Assembly (NCBI GenBank): GCA_047638395.1
Contig: JBLIMV010000027.1
Span: forward strand, 1-64,000
Length of the DNA stretch: 64,000 nucleotides
DNA from: CAXBCP01 sp047638395
Lineage (GTDB): Bacteria > Pseudomonadota > Alphaproteobacteria > MPNO01 > UBA830
Direction: 5' to 3'
The notes beneath the pieces were generated by a model that worked only from the letters and a program-made list of their open reading frames with translations, was not told where the DNA came from and made no database searches. Position 1 is the stretch's first letter, and each line of letters opens with the position of its first letter. A program made the translations under genes and the position numbers. Shown piece after piece: positions 25,031-34,027 of this stretch.

Positions 25031-26212
25031 ATGGCCAAGAGTTTCCTTGAAGACAAAGAAATCTGCATCGTCGCCTATGGCGAAACCAAGATCGAACGCC
25101 GCGGCGGTCGGTCAGCCTATGAAATCGCCGCCGAGGTAGCTGAGCAGCTATATAAGAAAACCAAGCTTGGGCCGTCGGATATTGACGGCGTTACTTTCAC
25201 CGTGCCGATCAGCGAATGTTCGAACCCGTTCTGGTCGGGCTATGCGACCGAGTATCTCGGCATTTCAGCGAAATGGCTGCAGACCAGCGATATCGGCGGG
25301 GCGTCTGCCATCGGCAACGTGACGCGCGCGGCCATGGCAATCAAGTCGGGGCTGTGTGAAACCGCGATGATCCTCGGCGTCGATGCGCCGTCGACACAGT
25401 GGCGCGCCTATTACGGCAGCTACCGCAACGAATTCTGGGATCCCGTCGGCGTTCAGGGCCCCCCCGGCGCCTTCGGTCTGCTGATGAACCGGTATGAGCA
25501 CCAATACGGCATAGACTTCCGCGGGCTCGGCGCGCTTGCTGTTGCCCAACGTAATGGCGCCATCAAGAACCCGAACGCGTATGAGAAACTGCGGCACAAG
25601 ATCACCATCGACGATTACATCAATTCGCGGCAGATCTCGTCGCCGCTGCGGCTGCTCGATTCCGTGATGTGGGCCGATGGCGGCAACGGCCTGGTGATGA
25701 TGAAGACCAGCCGGGCAAAGAAGCTCGGCCTGACCAACCGCATCTATCCGATCTCCTACGCCGAGATTTCCAATTTCGACTGCGCCAATCAGACACCGGA
25801 CATCACGGCAACGGGGCATTCCGTTGTCGGCCCGAAGGTTCTGCGCGACGCAAAGCTGAAGGCAAAGGACGTGGACATGTTCCACCCCTATGACGACTTC
25901 CTGTTCGCCGTCATGCTGAAGGCCGAGCAATGCGGATTTGCAAAGAAGGGCCAGGGCTCGCAGTTCCTGCGCGACACCGATCTCGGCCCCAAGGGCACCC
26001 TGCCGATCAATACCGGCGGCGGCCAGATAAGCTGCGGCCAGCCCGGCCTCGCCGGTGGTGGCATCAACCTGGTGGAAGCCGTGCGTCAATTGATGGGTGA
26101 AGGCAAAAACCGCCAGGTCCCGAATGCGCGCAATGCAATGGTGACCGGCATCGGGGTGATCCCCTATGGCCGGAACTGGGGATCGGCGAATGCCATGGTC
26201 CTGGTAAATTAG
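25031..26212 (+). CDS. Thiolase-fold protein, Ltp2/SCP-x-like, lacking nucleophilic Cys
   Basis: 393 residues. The thiolase fold is clear (ICIVAYGETKIERR; YLGISAKWLQTSDIGGASAIGN; NTGGGQISCGQPGLAGGG), but the position of the catalytic Cys reads GGASA, and the usual His-containing HDCF-type loop reads HPYDDF with Tyr at residue 287. These changes match the Ltp2 retro-aldolases of steroid side-chain breakdown, which use a tyrosine and require a DUF35 partner, rather than acyl-transferring thiolases. The next gene encodes exactly such a partner. Expected reaction: cleavage of a beta-hydroxyacyl-CoA to a ketone or aldehyde plus a shorter acyl-CoA. AAGGAG precedes the ATG. Confidence 0.85.
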   Translation: MAKSFLEDKEICIVAYGETKIERRGGRSAYEIAAEVAEQLYKKTKLGPSDIDGVTFTVPISECSNPFWSGYATEYLGISAKWLQTSDIGGASAIGNVTRAAMAIKSGLCETAMILGVDAPSTQWRAYYGSYRNEFWDPVGVQGPPGAFGLLMNRYEHQYGIDFRGLGALAVAQRNGAIKNPNAYEKLRHKITIDDYINSRQISSPLRLLDSVMWADGGNGLVMMKTSRAKKLGLTNRIYPISYAEISNFDCANQTPDITATGHSVVGPKVLRDAKLKAKDVDMFHPYDDFLFAVMLKAEQCGFAKKGQGSQFLRDTDLGPKGTLPINTGGGQISCGQPGLAGGGINLVEAVRQLMGEGKNRQVPNARNAMVTGIGVIPYGRNWGSANAMVLVN

Positions 26213-26228
26213 GAAGGGGAGAGAAAAG

Positions 26229-26669
26229 ATGGCTGATACAAACGTGAAACCCCGCCCGCTGCCCAAACCGACGCCGGCTACCCAGGCTTTCTGGGACGGT
26301 GCCAAAAAGGGCAAGCTGATGCTGCAGTGGGACCCGACGGCGAAGAAATACCAGTTCTGGCCACGCGCCAACAGCGTGCGCACCGGCAAGCGGAACCTTC
26401 AGTGGAAACCGACATCGGGCAAGGGCGAGCTGTATTCATTCACCATCACCCACGTGCCGACGCCGGGTTTCGAAGCCCGTGCGCCATATGTAATCGGGAT
26501 GATCGAACTGGACGAGGGCGTGCGCATCATCGCCAACCTCATCAATATCGAGATCGACGATGTCGAGATCGGCATGCGGATGAAAGTCGCCTGGGAAAAA
26601 CTCAACGACGACATCACCTATTTCGCGTTCGAGCCCGATAAACGGGCGAAATCAAAACCGAAGAAGTAG
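26229..26669 (+). CDS. DUF35 OB-fold protein, partner of the thiolase-fold protein
   Basis: 146 residues: N-terminal helix (PATQAFWDGAKKGKLMLQW), the place of a rubredoxin-like zinc ribbon, then an OB fold (GELYSFTITHVPTPGFEARAPYVIGMIELDEGVRI and VEIGMRMKVAWE, read in two blocks). The cysteines that normally bind zinc (CxxCG...CPxC) are all missing here. DUF35 proteins form complexes with Ltp2-type aldolases or acyl-CoA thiolase-like proteins and feed their substrates. Tight spacing to both neighbours supports an operon. Confidence 0.85.
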   Translation: MADTNVKPRPLPKPTPATQAFWDGAKKGKLMLQWDPTAKKYQFWPRANSVRTGKRNLQWKPTSGKGELYSFTITHVPTPGFEARAPYVIGMIELDEGVRIIANLINIEIDDVEIGMRMKVAWEKLNDDITYFAFEPDKRAKSKPKK

Positions 26670-26675
26670 GCCGCC

Positions 26676-28217
26676 GTGAAGCTGGGCTCACTGATTGCCG
26701 ATTGCGCGCTCCGCTATCCGGAGCGTGAAGTGCTTGTCTGCAAGGACCGACGGATCACCTTCGGCAAGTTGGATACGAACGCCAACCGGCTGGCGAATGC
26801 CTACGCCGCGCGCGGCCTGAAGACCGGCGATCGTCTGGCGATGTTCCTGCCGAACAGCGCCGAACTGATCGAAGCAATGTGCGGTGCCGCCAAGGCAGGC
26901 GGTATTATCGTGCCGATAGCCACCCGGCTCGCCCCGCGCGAGGTGGAGTATATTCTGGGCGATTGCGAACCGTGGATGGTGTGTTTCACCCCGCAACACC
27001 GCGATATCGTCCGCGGTGCGGTAAAGCAGCTCGACAACCCGCTACTGGTGGTCTTCGACGGAGAGGCCGAAGAGGGCGAAATCACCTTCGATGCCCTTAT
27101 GGCTGAGGGCGCAGACACCCCACCCCCGCCTCTACCGACAGATTTCGATATGCTGATGCTTGGCTATACGTCCGGCACCACGGGCCGCCCCAAAGGCGCG
27201 CTCGCGACCCATATGGCGCTGGTGCTGACCGGCGGGTACATGAACCTGTCGGAATGGCATCTGACCGCAGAAGATCGAATTCTGGCGACAACCCCCATGG
27301 CGCACCGAACCGGGCTGGGTCGCGTCGCGAACGCGGTGTGCTGCGGCTGTACCGTCGTCATCATGGATAAGTTCGACCCGGCAGCGGCGGTCGACCTGAT
27401 CGAGAAGGAAAAGATCACCATCATCGGCCTGGTGCCGACGATCGCCCGCATGCTGATGCCTGAAATAGAGAAACGCCCCGAAGCCGTAAAATCGGCCCGC
27501 CTGATGGTCGCGACGGGCGAAGCGTTTCCCATCGACATCAAGAAACGGCTGGCCGCGACCGCGCCGAATATCGGCCTGTATACATTCTATGCCCAGACCG
27601 AGGCCGGTTTCATCACGGGCCTCAGACCCGAAGAACAGGCAAGTCACCCCGATTCCTGCGGCCGGCCGGTGCCGTCTGTCGATGTCCGCATCGTTGACGA
27701 AAATATGAATGATGTTCCGCGCGGCGAGGTCGGAGAGATTATCTGCCGCTGCGGCACGCCCGGCGTTCTGTCGATGCCGGAATACTGGCGCAACCCGGAC
27801 GCCACCGCCGCAGCATTTCATGAAGGATGGCTGCGCACCGGCGATCTCGCGCGGATGGACGAAGACGGCTATGTCTATTTCGTTGACCGCGCCAAGGACA
27901 TGATCGTCTCGGGCGGCCTCAACATCTATTCGCGGGAGGTCGAGGATGCGCTTGAAGCTCATCCCGCCGTCAACGAAGCCGCCGTCCTGCCGGTGTCGGA
28001 TGCGGAGTTCGGCGAATCCGTGTTTGCCTATGTTACCTTCCAGACAGGCGCGGCGGCGACAGAGAGCGAACTTATCGAGCATTGCCGCGAACTGATCGCG
28101 AGCTATAAGAAACCCAAATACATACGCGAGATCGATGTCCTGCCGCGCAACAGTACCGGCAAGGTCGTCAAGGTCGCGCTGCGCGAACGCGCTGCCAAGG
28201 AACTGACGGACGCCTGA
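26676..28217 (+). CDS. Acyl-CoA synthetase (AMP-dependent)
   Basis: 513 residues, GTG start six bases after the DUF35 stop. The adenylate-forming motifs are intact: P-loop GYTSGTTGRPKG, YAQTE (A5), TGDLARMDEDGYVYFVDRAKDMI (A7/A8 in two pieces) and the terminal catalytic Lys in PRNSTGKVVK. It activates a carboxylic acid to its CoA thioester, the likely entry step of the operon. It resembles medium- or long-chain and aromatic ligases; the substrate is not decided. Its stop overlaps the next ATG. Confidence 0.92.
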   Translation: MKLGSLIADCALRYPEREVLVCKDRRITFGKLDTNANRLANAYAARGLKTGDRLAMFLPNSAELIEAMCGAAKAGGIIVPIATRLAPREVEYILGDCEPWMVCFTPQHRDIVRGAVKQLDNPLLVVFDGEAEEGEITFDALMAEGADTPPPPLPTDFDMLMLGYTSGTTGRPKGALATHMALVLTGGYMNLSEWHLTAEDRILATTPMAHRTGLGRVANAVCCGCTVVIMDKFDPAAAVDLIEKEKITIIGLVPTIARMLMPEIEKRPEAVKSARLMVATGEAFPIDIKKRLAATAPNIGLYTFYAQTEAGFITGLRPEEQASHPDSCGRPVPSVDVRIVDENMNDVPRGEVGEIICRCGTPGVLSMPEYWRNPDATAAAFHEGWLRTGDLARMDEDGYVYFVDRAKDMIVSGGLNIYSREVEDALEAHPAVNEAAVLPVSDAEFGESVFAYVTFQTGAAATESELIEHCRELIASYKKPKYIREIDVLPRNSTGKVVKVALRERAAKELTDA

Positions 28218-29299
28218 TGGAACTTCTTCTGAACGACGAACAATCGATGCTGCGCGACAGCGCCGCCACCTTCACCGAGCGGCGCGGCGGTGCGGAACGG
28301 TTGCGCAAACAACGCGATAGCGACAAAAAGATCGACCGCGACATCTGGGCACAGGCTGCCGAAGCGGGCTGGCTCGCGATCCTCGCACCTGAAAGCGCCG
28401 GCGGGCTGGAACTGGGCCTCACCGAACTTTGCCTGGTGTCTGAAGAACTCGGCAAAGGCCTTGTACCTGAGCCGATTGCCGCGGTCGCAGCCGTTGCCCG
28501 TGCCCTTGGCGCGTCGGACATATCAGAAGCACTCGTCAGCGGCGAAAAAATTATCCTGCCCGCTTTGATGGAGACCACCCGTTCAATCGGCGATGAAGCC
28601 CCCGCCGTGACAGCCTCCGCGACTGGCGATGGCGTATCGCTGGACGGCGTGAAGACCGGCATTCCCTGCCCCGACGATGCTGACGGGTTTCTCGTATCTG
28701 CGGCAGGCACCGATGGCCCGATCCTCGCCATTGTGAACCGGGACGATGCGGAAATTCAGGCTGAACCCACGCTCGACGGGGCCACGGTCGGCACGATCAC
28801 CCTGAACGGGGTGCCCGGGACAGCCGTTGCAGGACCCAACGAGACCCCGGCCACCATCGCCGCCCTGCTCGATGCCCTGCACCTCAGCAACGCGGCTGAG
28901 CTTCTCGGCGTCATGGAGACCGCACAGGCCATCACGATCGATTACCTGAAGACCCGCGAACAGTTCGATAAACCCATCGGATCGTTCCAGGCGCTCCAGC
29001 ATCGCGCGGTCGATAGCCTGGCCGCGATTGAGATGTGCCGCTCGCTGATCTACCAGGCTGCCCGCGCACTCGATGGCGGTGGCGCCGCCCCCGGTCTTGC
29101 ATCGGCGGCTTTGTCCAAAGCAGCGGCAAGCGCGCTCGACGTCTGCAAGTCGGCGGTACAGATGCATGGCGGCATCGGCTTTACCGACGAACACGACATC
29201 GGCCTCTATCTCAAACGCGCCGTTATTCTTGCCGCGCGCTATGGGAATGCCGGCCTTCACCGCAAACGCTATGCGGAATTCGCAGAGATGCATCCCTGA
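28217..29299 (+). CDS. Acyl-CoA dehydrogenase
   Basis: 360 residues with the three-part ACAD fold: N-terminal helices, a beta domain (~115-205) and a C-terminal four-helix bundle with QMHGGIGFTDEHDIGLYLKRA. FAD-contacting segments are present. It introduces the alpha-beta double bond that the operon hydratase would hydrate. Short ACADs of this kind occur in steroid and terpenoid side-chain operons as parts of heterotetramers, usually with a second ACAD; only one is present here. ATG overlaps the upstream TGA. Confidence 0.9.
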   Translation: MELLLNDEQSMLRDSAATFTERRGGAERLRKQRDSDKKIDRDIWAQAAEAGWLAILAPESAGGLELGLTELCLVSEELGKGLVPEPIAAVAAVARALGASDISEALVSGEKIILPALMETTRSIGDEAPAVTASATGDGVSLDGVKTGIPCPDDADGFLVSAAGTDGPILAIVNRDDAEIQAEPTLDGATVGTITLNGVPGTAVAGPNETPATIAALLDALHLSNAAELLGVMETAQAITIDYLKTREQFDKPIGSFQALQHRAVDSLAAIEMCRSLIYQAARALDGGGAAPGLASAALSKAAASALDVCKSAVQMHGGIGFTDEHDIGLYLKRAVILAARYGNAGLHRKRYAEFAEMHP

Positions 29300-29362
29300 C
29301 CAGGCGTTGCGCCGACTGACCGTAATCCTTAACAATGAGCGGATCAGCAGAGGAATCAAACC

Positions 29363-30766
29363 ATGCCCGACCAATCCTATCGCACCTTCCTGAAGAATCT
29401 CGAACAGCAGGGAGAGCTCATCCATTTCACCAAGGAAGTGGACCCGGCAGAGAACATGTCTGCGATTGAGTGGAAGGCCTATAACGAACTCGGCAAGGCG
29501 AGCCTTTTTTCCAACATGAAAGGTCATGAAGGCTGGCAGGCAACGAGCCAGATACTTGCCGACCGTAAAAAATGGGCCATCGGGCTCGGCGTCAGTGAAG
29601 AGACGATCCTCGACGAAATGAGCGAGCGCCTGACACAGTCCATCAAGACGGTCGAAGTGGGGTCCGACGCGGCACCGGTTCAGGAAGTTGTTTTCGAAGG
29701 CGACGACGTCAATATTCTCGACGTCCCGTCCATGATGACCTCGGAAGAAGACGGCGGGCGCTACTTCGCCTCCGGCATGGCCATCGTCAAGGATCCGGAA
29801 ACCGGCATTCGCAATATGTCGGTCCATCGCCAGATGATCCTGAACGAGCGCGAAACCGGCTTTATCATGGTCCCCCGCCAGGCAAAGCGCATTTACGATA
29901 TGTATGCCGCCCAGGGTAAAGGCATGCCGGTCGCCATGGTCTATGGCGCACATCCGGCAATCTTCTACGGCTCTGGCTTCACCACCGCCTACGGCAAGGA
30001 CGAGCTTGAAATCGCCGGCTCGCTGCTCGGCGAAGGCGTGCGCATGGTCAAATGCAAGACCGTCGATATCGAAGTCCCCGCCGAAGCCGAAATGGTGCTC
30101 GAAGGCGAAATCCTGTTCGACAGACAGGTCCCAGAAGGACCGTTCGGTGAGATCCCCGGCACCTATGCCGAGGCCACGGAATCACACGTCTTCCGCATCA
30201 ATTGCATGACGCGCCGCAAAGACCCGATCTTCTACGCCGTACATTGCGGTTACCCGACGACCGACACCCAGGGCACAATGGCGCTCGGGATCGAGATCGC
30301 GACCAAAGAGCATCTCAAAAACGTCGAAGGCGGTCTCGACCTGCTGGACGTGCGCTGTCACGCGTCGGCCGGGATGATGATGGTGGTGCTCAAAATGCGC
30401 CCGCGGGTTGAAGGTCAGGCAAAGACCGCCCTGATGGCCGCACTGTCGGGCGCATACCTGCATCCAAAGCTCGCGATTGCCGTCGATGACGATATCGATG
30501 CAAACGATCTGCGCCAGATCATGTGGTCCATGACCACCCGCGTTCATGCCGAGCGCGATGTGATCATGATCCCCAACACGCGTGTGTTCGCGCTGGATAA
30601 CATCTCACCCGTTGTGCCCGGCCAGAACAGCTTCCACCGTATCGGCACGAAGTGGATGATCGACGCGACCAAGCCGGCGGTCACACAGGCCGAGGAGCGC
30701 GAACGCTTCGCCCGCGCCATGCCGCGCAATTACGACAAGGTCGATCTTGAGGATTTTCTGCCCTAG
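29363..30766 (+). CDS. UbiD-family decarboxylase
   Basis: 467 residues. Family marks include SNMKGHEGW, DVPSMMTSEEDGGRYFASGM (binding of the prenylated FMN and metal), VYGAHPAIFYGSGF and EGPFGEIPGTYAEATESHVF with the catalytic Glu/Arg network. UbiD enzymes reversibly decarboxylate aryl, phenylpropenoic or CoA-linked acids using prenylated FMN from UbiX; no UbiX is in the window. AGAGGAATCAA precedes ATG. Placed after CoA-ester genes, it suggests an aromatic or unsaturated carboxylate (for example a phthalate-type or terpenoid acid) as the operon substrate. Confidence 0.92.
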   Translation: MPDQSYRTFLKNLEQQGELIHFTKEVDPAENMSAIEWKAYNELGKASLFSNMKGHEGWQATSQILADRKKWAIGLGVSEETILDEMSERLTQSIKTVEVGSDAAPVQEVVFEGDDVNILDVPSMMTSEEDGGRYFASGMAIVKDPETGIRNMSVHRQMILNERETGFIMVPRQAKRIYDMYAAQGKGMPVAMVYGAHPAIFYGSGFTTAYGKDELEIAGSLLGEGVRMVKCKTVDIEVPAEAEMVLEGEILFDRQVPEGPFGEIPGTYAEATESHVFRINCMTRRKDPIFYAVHCGYPTTDTQGTMALGIEIATKEHLKNVEGGLDLLDVRCHASAGMMMVVLKMRPRVEGQAKTALMAALSGAYLHPKLAIAVDDDIDANDLRQIMWSMTTRVHAERDVIMIPNTRVFALDNISPVVPGQNSFHRIGTKWMIDATKPAVTQAEERERFARAMPRNYDKVDLEDFLP

Positions 30767-30784
30767 GGAATTTAAGCGCCGGGG

Positions 30785-32410
30785 TCAGCGAGAACGCTTT
30801 TCAGCCCACCAGCGCTTCCATGCCGCAATGTCATAGGCAAACCGCTGATCGGTCAAAACCGTCAGCGCGCCGATGATATCGCCCTTCAGCCAGCCCGGAT
30901 CGCCCGCACGGTCAAGTCGGGCGATCAGCGCCGACAGGGTCTCGTCGTCATTCTGCCCCAGTTCGGCCGCTGCCCAGGCCGCCGCGGGGGCAGATTCAAA
31001 ATATTTCTCCGCACCGTTCTGGGGTGCTCCCCACGGTGCCGCAATCAATGCCGGTGGCACCCGCCCATGCCCGTTATGGGCCATTGCCCACAGGATGTAC
31101 CAGCGGGCCATTTTGGGGGCCGGGAAACGGCGGCTGCCAAACATCGTGGCATCGGTGTCGGGGAACGGACCTTTGAGCATCTCGCCCAGCGCCCGCCCGA
31201 TTGACGGATCGTCCGACAGGGCCAGCGGTGCAAACCGGATACGCAACCGACGATCATATCCCTGCGGGTCGGCAAGCGCTGCCTTCAGTGTTTCGAGATA
31301 AGCGGCGGGATCTTCTTTGGGCAACGGTCGGGCGCGCGGCAGGATTTTCGGTACCGTCCGGGCGATTGGTTCGGACAAACCGGCAATCGCGGTGAATTTC
31401 GGGCCCAACAACACGCCTCCTGCGGTATTGCTGCCACCCGCATAAACCTGGCCGCGATAAATGCCGACGCCATGCAGCGTCACGCCGGGGAATGTCTGAA
31501 ACAGCGACCATGCTTTCCCGTCGCGGCTGCGCCAGAGCTCGCCGGTCCCGTTGCGCCCAGTGACCACCCATATGGCATCCGTCCCGGCGGCCATGCCACG
31601 GATCGACCTGCCGACAAACGAGTCGACCGGCTCGACCGATTTGCCGTCCGTGCGCCACAGGCTCGACACTTCATTGGCGATATTGACGCCGTAGAGCCAA
31701 TTGCCAAATGCCTGCAAGCGCGGCACGGCGGAGCCTTCCGGCCAACCTGGCACCTGAGCAAACGTCTTGCCGTCCCAGCGCAACAGTTTCACGCCCTTGC
31801 TGCGATACCAGGCAACAAGACCGCCATAAAGCGAGCCTCTGAAATCTTCCAGCGCCGTAATGCGGCTGACGCGGCGTTCAGGCGTCGGATGTTCGTAGAT
31901 CAGTTTCCAGTCCGTCCCGCCATTGTCCGAGCTTTGCAGCCGCGCCACCCACGCAGACGGTGACGCATACAGCGTATCCCCCGACGATGTCATTGCGTGC
32001 ACATGGAACGCCCGTCCCTCGGGCAGAAGCCCCCAACGCCACGCATCGCCGTTCGTGACCGTAAATTCGCCCCGCCCCGGCGAAAACCGGGAATCCTCAA
32101 ATGGCCAGTAGAGTAATCCTTTGTGAATTACCGGATCGCCGACATCCTGGCTGAGCAAATGCCGCTCGTAACGCGCCTTGCCGTTCGCCGGATTGTAAGA
32201 CCAGATATCGGCCGAGTTGTGATTGACGTATTTGCGGCTGTTCACGAACCAGAGCCGTCCGCGATAGCCGATCAGGGATGAAACATGCGGCCAGTGCAGG
32301 CCGTCTTTCAGGATCGTCAGCTTGTCAGTTGCAGCTGCATCACGTGTTTGTGACGCCACACAAAGAAAAACCGCCACGAAGGTGGCGGTTTTGATCAGAG
32401 CCCGGCGCAT
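30785..32410 (-). CDS. Secreted propeller-like hypothetical protein, 541 aa
   Basis: Signal peptide (to about DAAATD, residue 30). Residues ~30-380 contain repeated W-G/Y-G strands (LWFVNSRKYV, IWSYNPANG, ELWRSRDGKAW) that resemble a six- or seven-bladed beta-propeller; the ~150-residue C-terminal part is helical (AAAWAAAELGQNDDETLSAL) and may be a HEAT-like bundle. I know no close family. It is six bases downstream of a TenA/PqqC-fold gene on the same strand, which argues for a shared transcript. Exported location inferred only from the signal peptide. Confidence 0.7.
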   Translation of the reverse strand: MRRALIKTATFVAVFLCVASQTRDAAATDKLTILKDGLHWPHVSSLIGYRGRLWFVNSRKYVNHNSADIWSYNPANGKARYERHLLSQDVGDPVIHKGLLYWPFEDSRFSPGRGEFTVTNGDAWRWGLLPEGRAFHVHAMTSSGDTLYASPSAWVARLQSSDNGGTDWKLIYEHPTPERRVSRITALEDFRGSLYGGLVAWYRSKGVKLLRWDGKTFAQVPGWPEGSAVPRLQAFGNWLYGVNIANEVSSLWRTDGKSVEPVDSFVGRSIRGMAAGTDAIWVVTGRNGTGELWRSRDGKAWSLFQTFPGVTLHGVGIYRGQVYAGGSNTAGGVLLGPKFTAIAGLSEPIARTVPKILPRARPLPKEDPAAYLETLKAALADPQGYDRRLRIRFAPLALSDDPSIGRALGEMLKGPFPDTDATMFGSRRFPAPKMARWYILWAMAHNGHGRVPPALIAAPWGAPQNGAEKYFESAPAAAWAAAELGQNDDETLSALIARLDRAGDPGWLKGDIIGALTVLTDQRFAYDIAAWKRWWAEKRSR

Positions 32411-32416
32411 CCGGGT

Positions 32417-33166
32417 TTAAGCTGCCATGCCCGGCGGCAAAAGGCGTTCTTGTTTAAGCACATGCGCGCGGTAAATCTCGGTAACGGATTCCCAGCGGAG
32501 CATGCAGGCCTCCTCGCATATTTCCAGCGCCCGGTCAGCGACCGACGGAGAATCGATGTATTTCTCGCATAGCGCCATCTGGCGTGCGCTGTGTTCCTCA
32601 TCCGCTTCGGCGTGCTCGACAAAAAACGCGATCTCCGGGGAATCGGCCGTGAATCCGTAATGCTGCGTGAGCGACGGAATGGTCACTTCCTTGTTCAGCG
32701 CCGGCTGTTGGCCTTCCTGCGTTGCCTGCATCGCCAGGATCACACCGAGCGGCTCGTCGCGCAGAGTCTGAACATAGTGCAATCGCCGTCCGTGCCAGGC
32801 AGGCCCAATGACGAGCGATTTGACCTCGTCATCCGTCAGTCCGGCGGCATTGCAGAAATCGAAAATCATCCGCGAATGATCGTGCGGCTCATGCCCCGGC
32901 CGGGGGATTGCAACCAGGCCTTCTTCTTCGGCAAGGTTCTCGATCACCGCATGTTTTACGTCCTGAGGGCCCTTCCAGAGCAGAAAGCCAAAGGCAGGCA
33001 GCGCCAGTTCGACAAACTTGTAGTGGCTCGCCATATAAAGACCGAGCGGATGCAGATCGAGCGAGCCATCCAGCATCATCCGGAAGAACGGATGGTTCTT
33101 CGTATGCCATTTATCGCGGATCGCGGTGATCTCGGCGGCGATAGTGTCAATGTTGGTCATCTGCAT
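32417..33166 (-). CDS. TenA/PqqC-fold (haem-oxygenase-like) protein
   Basis: 249 residues, all helix, matching the TenA/THI-4/PqqC superfamily (iron-containing redox or thiaminase-like). Candidate metal or catalytic residues are dense: ENLAEEEG, PGHEPHDHSRMIFDF and EHAEADEEHSARQ. The Glu/His arrangement is reminiscent of haem-oxygenase-like diiron oxidases, while true PqqC and TenA use a different pattern; a diiron oxygenase is a hypothesis only. The protein is cytoplasmic. Starts at 33166 or 33160; AAAGG precedes both. It is the upstream gene of the pair with the propeller-like protein. Confidence 0.75.
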   Translation of the reverse strand: MQMTNIDTIAAEITAIRDKWHTKNHPFFRMMLDGSLDLHPLGLYMASHYKFVELALPAFGFLLWKGPQDVKHAVIENLAEEEGLVAIPRPGHEPHDHSRMIFDFCNAAGLTDDEVKSLVIGPAWHGRRLHYVQTLRDEPLGVILAMQATQEGQQPALNKEVTIPSLTQHYGFTADSPEIAFFVEHAEADEEHSARQMALCEKYIDSPSVADRALEICEEACMLRWESVTEIYRAHVLKQERLLPPGMAA

Positions 33167-33211
33167 GCGCCTTTCTACACGGTTGCGTGTCCGGGACTCC
33201 GCCGTGCTATC

Positions 33212-34027
33212 TCACAGTAGCGGACCGGGATTATCGACGGCAAATTCCTCAAGCCCGGCAACGATGGCGTTGTACGCCTCGTCGACCGTATCCACGACCT
33301 GAAAAAGGTCGAGATCTTCAGGGCTGATGGTGCCGAACTCGACAAGGGTCTCAAGGTTCATCACCTTGTCCCAGAAATCGCTGCCATACAGAATAATCGG
33401 CATCCGTTTTTTCATCTTGCCGGTCTGGATCAGCGTCAGCCCCTCAAAAAACTCGTCCATGGTGCCGAAACCGCCAGGCATGATGATCAGCGCCTTCGCG
33501 AGGTAAAGGAACCAGAATTTCCGGGTGAAAAAATAATGGAATTCAAAAGCGAGTTTGCGCGTGACATAGGGGTTCACGCCCTGCTCCATGGGCAGAGAAA
33601 TACCAAGACCGATATTCTCACCCTTGGCCTCCGACGCACCGCGATTGGCCGCTTCCATGATCCCGGGGCCACCACCCGAACAGACCACAAATCGCCGGCT
33701 CGTGTCCTCCAGCGACTTCGACCATTCGGTCAGACGGAAGGCAAGTTCACGGGTATCTTCGTAGTAGCGCGACATCTTCAGGTCGGCTTTGGCCTTGACG
33801 AGGTCGCCGCCACCCGCTTCCGCCGCTTCCAGCCGTTTTTCAGCCTCCGCCCGCGGTAACAGCCGCGCCGAACCGAAAAACAGGATCGTGTCCTCAATGT
33901 TCAGCTCGTCAAATCGTGCCTGGGGCTCGAGGTATTCTGCCAGTATCCGAAGCGGGCGACCGGCCGGCGAATCCATAAAATCCGGATCGCGATAGGCACG
34001 CGGCGGATGAATATCATCTGTACTCAT
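33212..34027 (-). CDS. LOG-family protein (TIGR00730), Rossmann fold
   Basis: 271 residues. The PGGFGTMDEFFEGLT motif and CSGGGPGIMEAANRGA identify the lysine-decarboxylase-like/LOG family of nucleotide 5'-monophosphate phosphoribohydrolases, which in bacteria act on cytokinin nucleotides or AMP-like metabolites. It is longer than typical LOG proteins (~190-200), with an N-terminal extension (SPAGRPLRILAEYLEPQA). Its ATG overlaps the stop of the TRAP permease gene (ATGA), so it is translationally coupled to the transporter operon. Confidence 0.88.
   Translation of the reverse strand: MSTDDIHPPRAYRDPDFMDSPAGRPLRILAEYLEPQARFDELNIEDTILFFGSARLLPRAEAEKRLEAAEAGGGDLVKAKADLKMSRYYEDTRELAFRLTEWSKSLEDTSRRFVVCSGGGPGIMEAANRGASEAKGENIGLGISLPMEQGVNPYVTRKLAFEFHYFFTRKFWFLYLAKALIIMPGGFGTMDEFFEGLTLIQTGKMKKRMPIILYGSDFWDKVMNLETLVEFGTISPEDLDLFQVVDTVDEAYNAIVAGLEEFAVDNPGPLL

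Noticed and set aside
28583..29953. 456-residue minus-strand open frame
   Set aside because: Antisense to the acyl-CoA dehydrogenase and UbiD genes.
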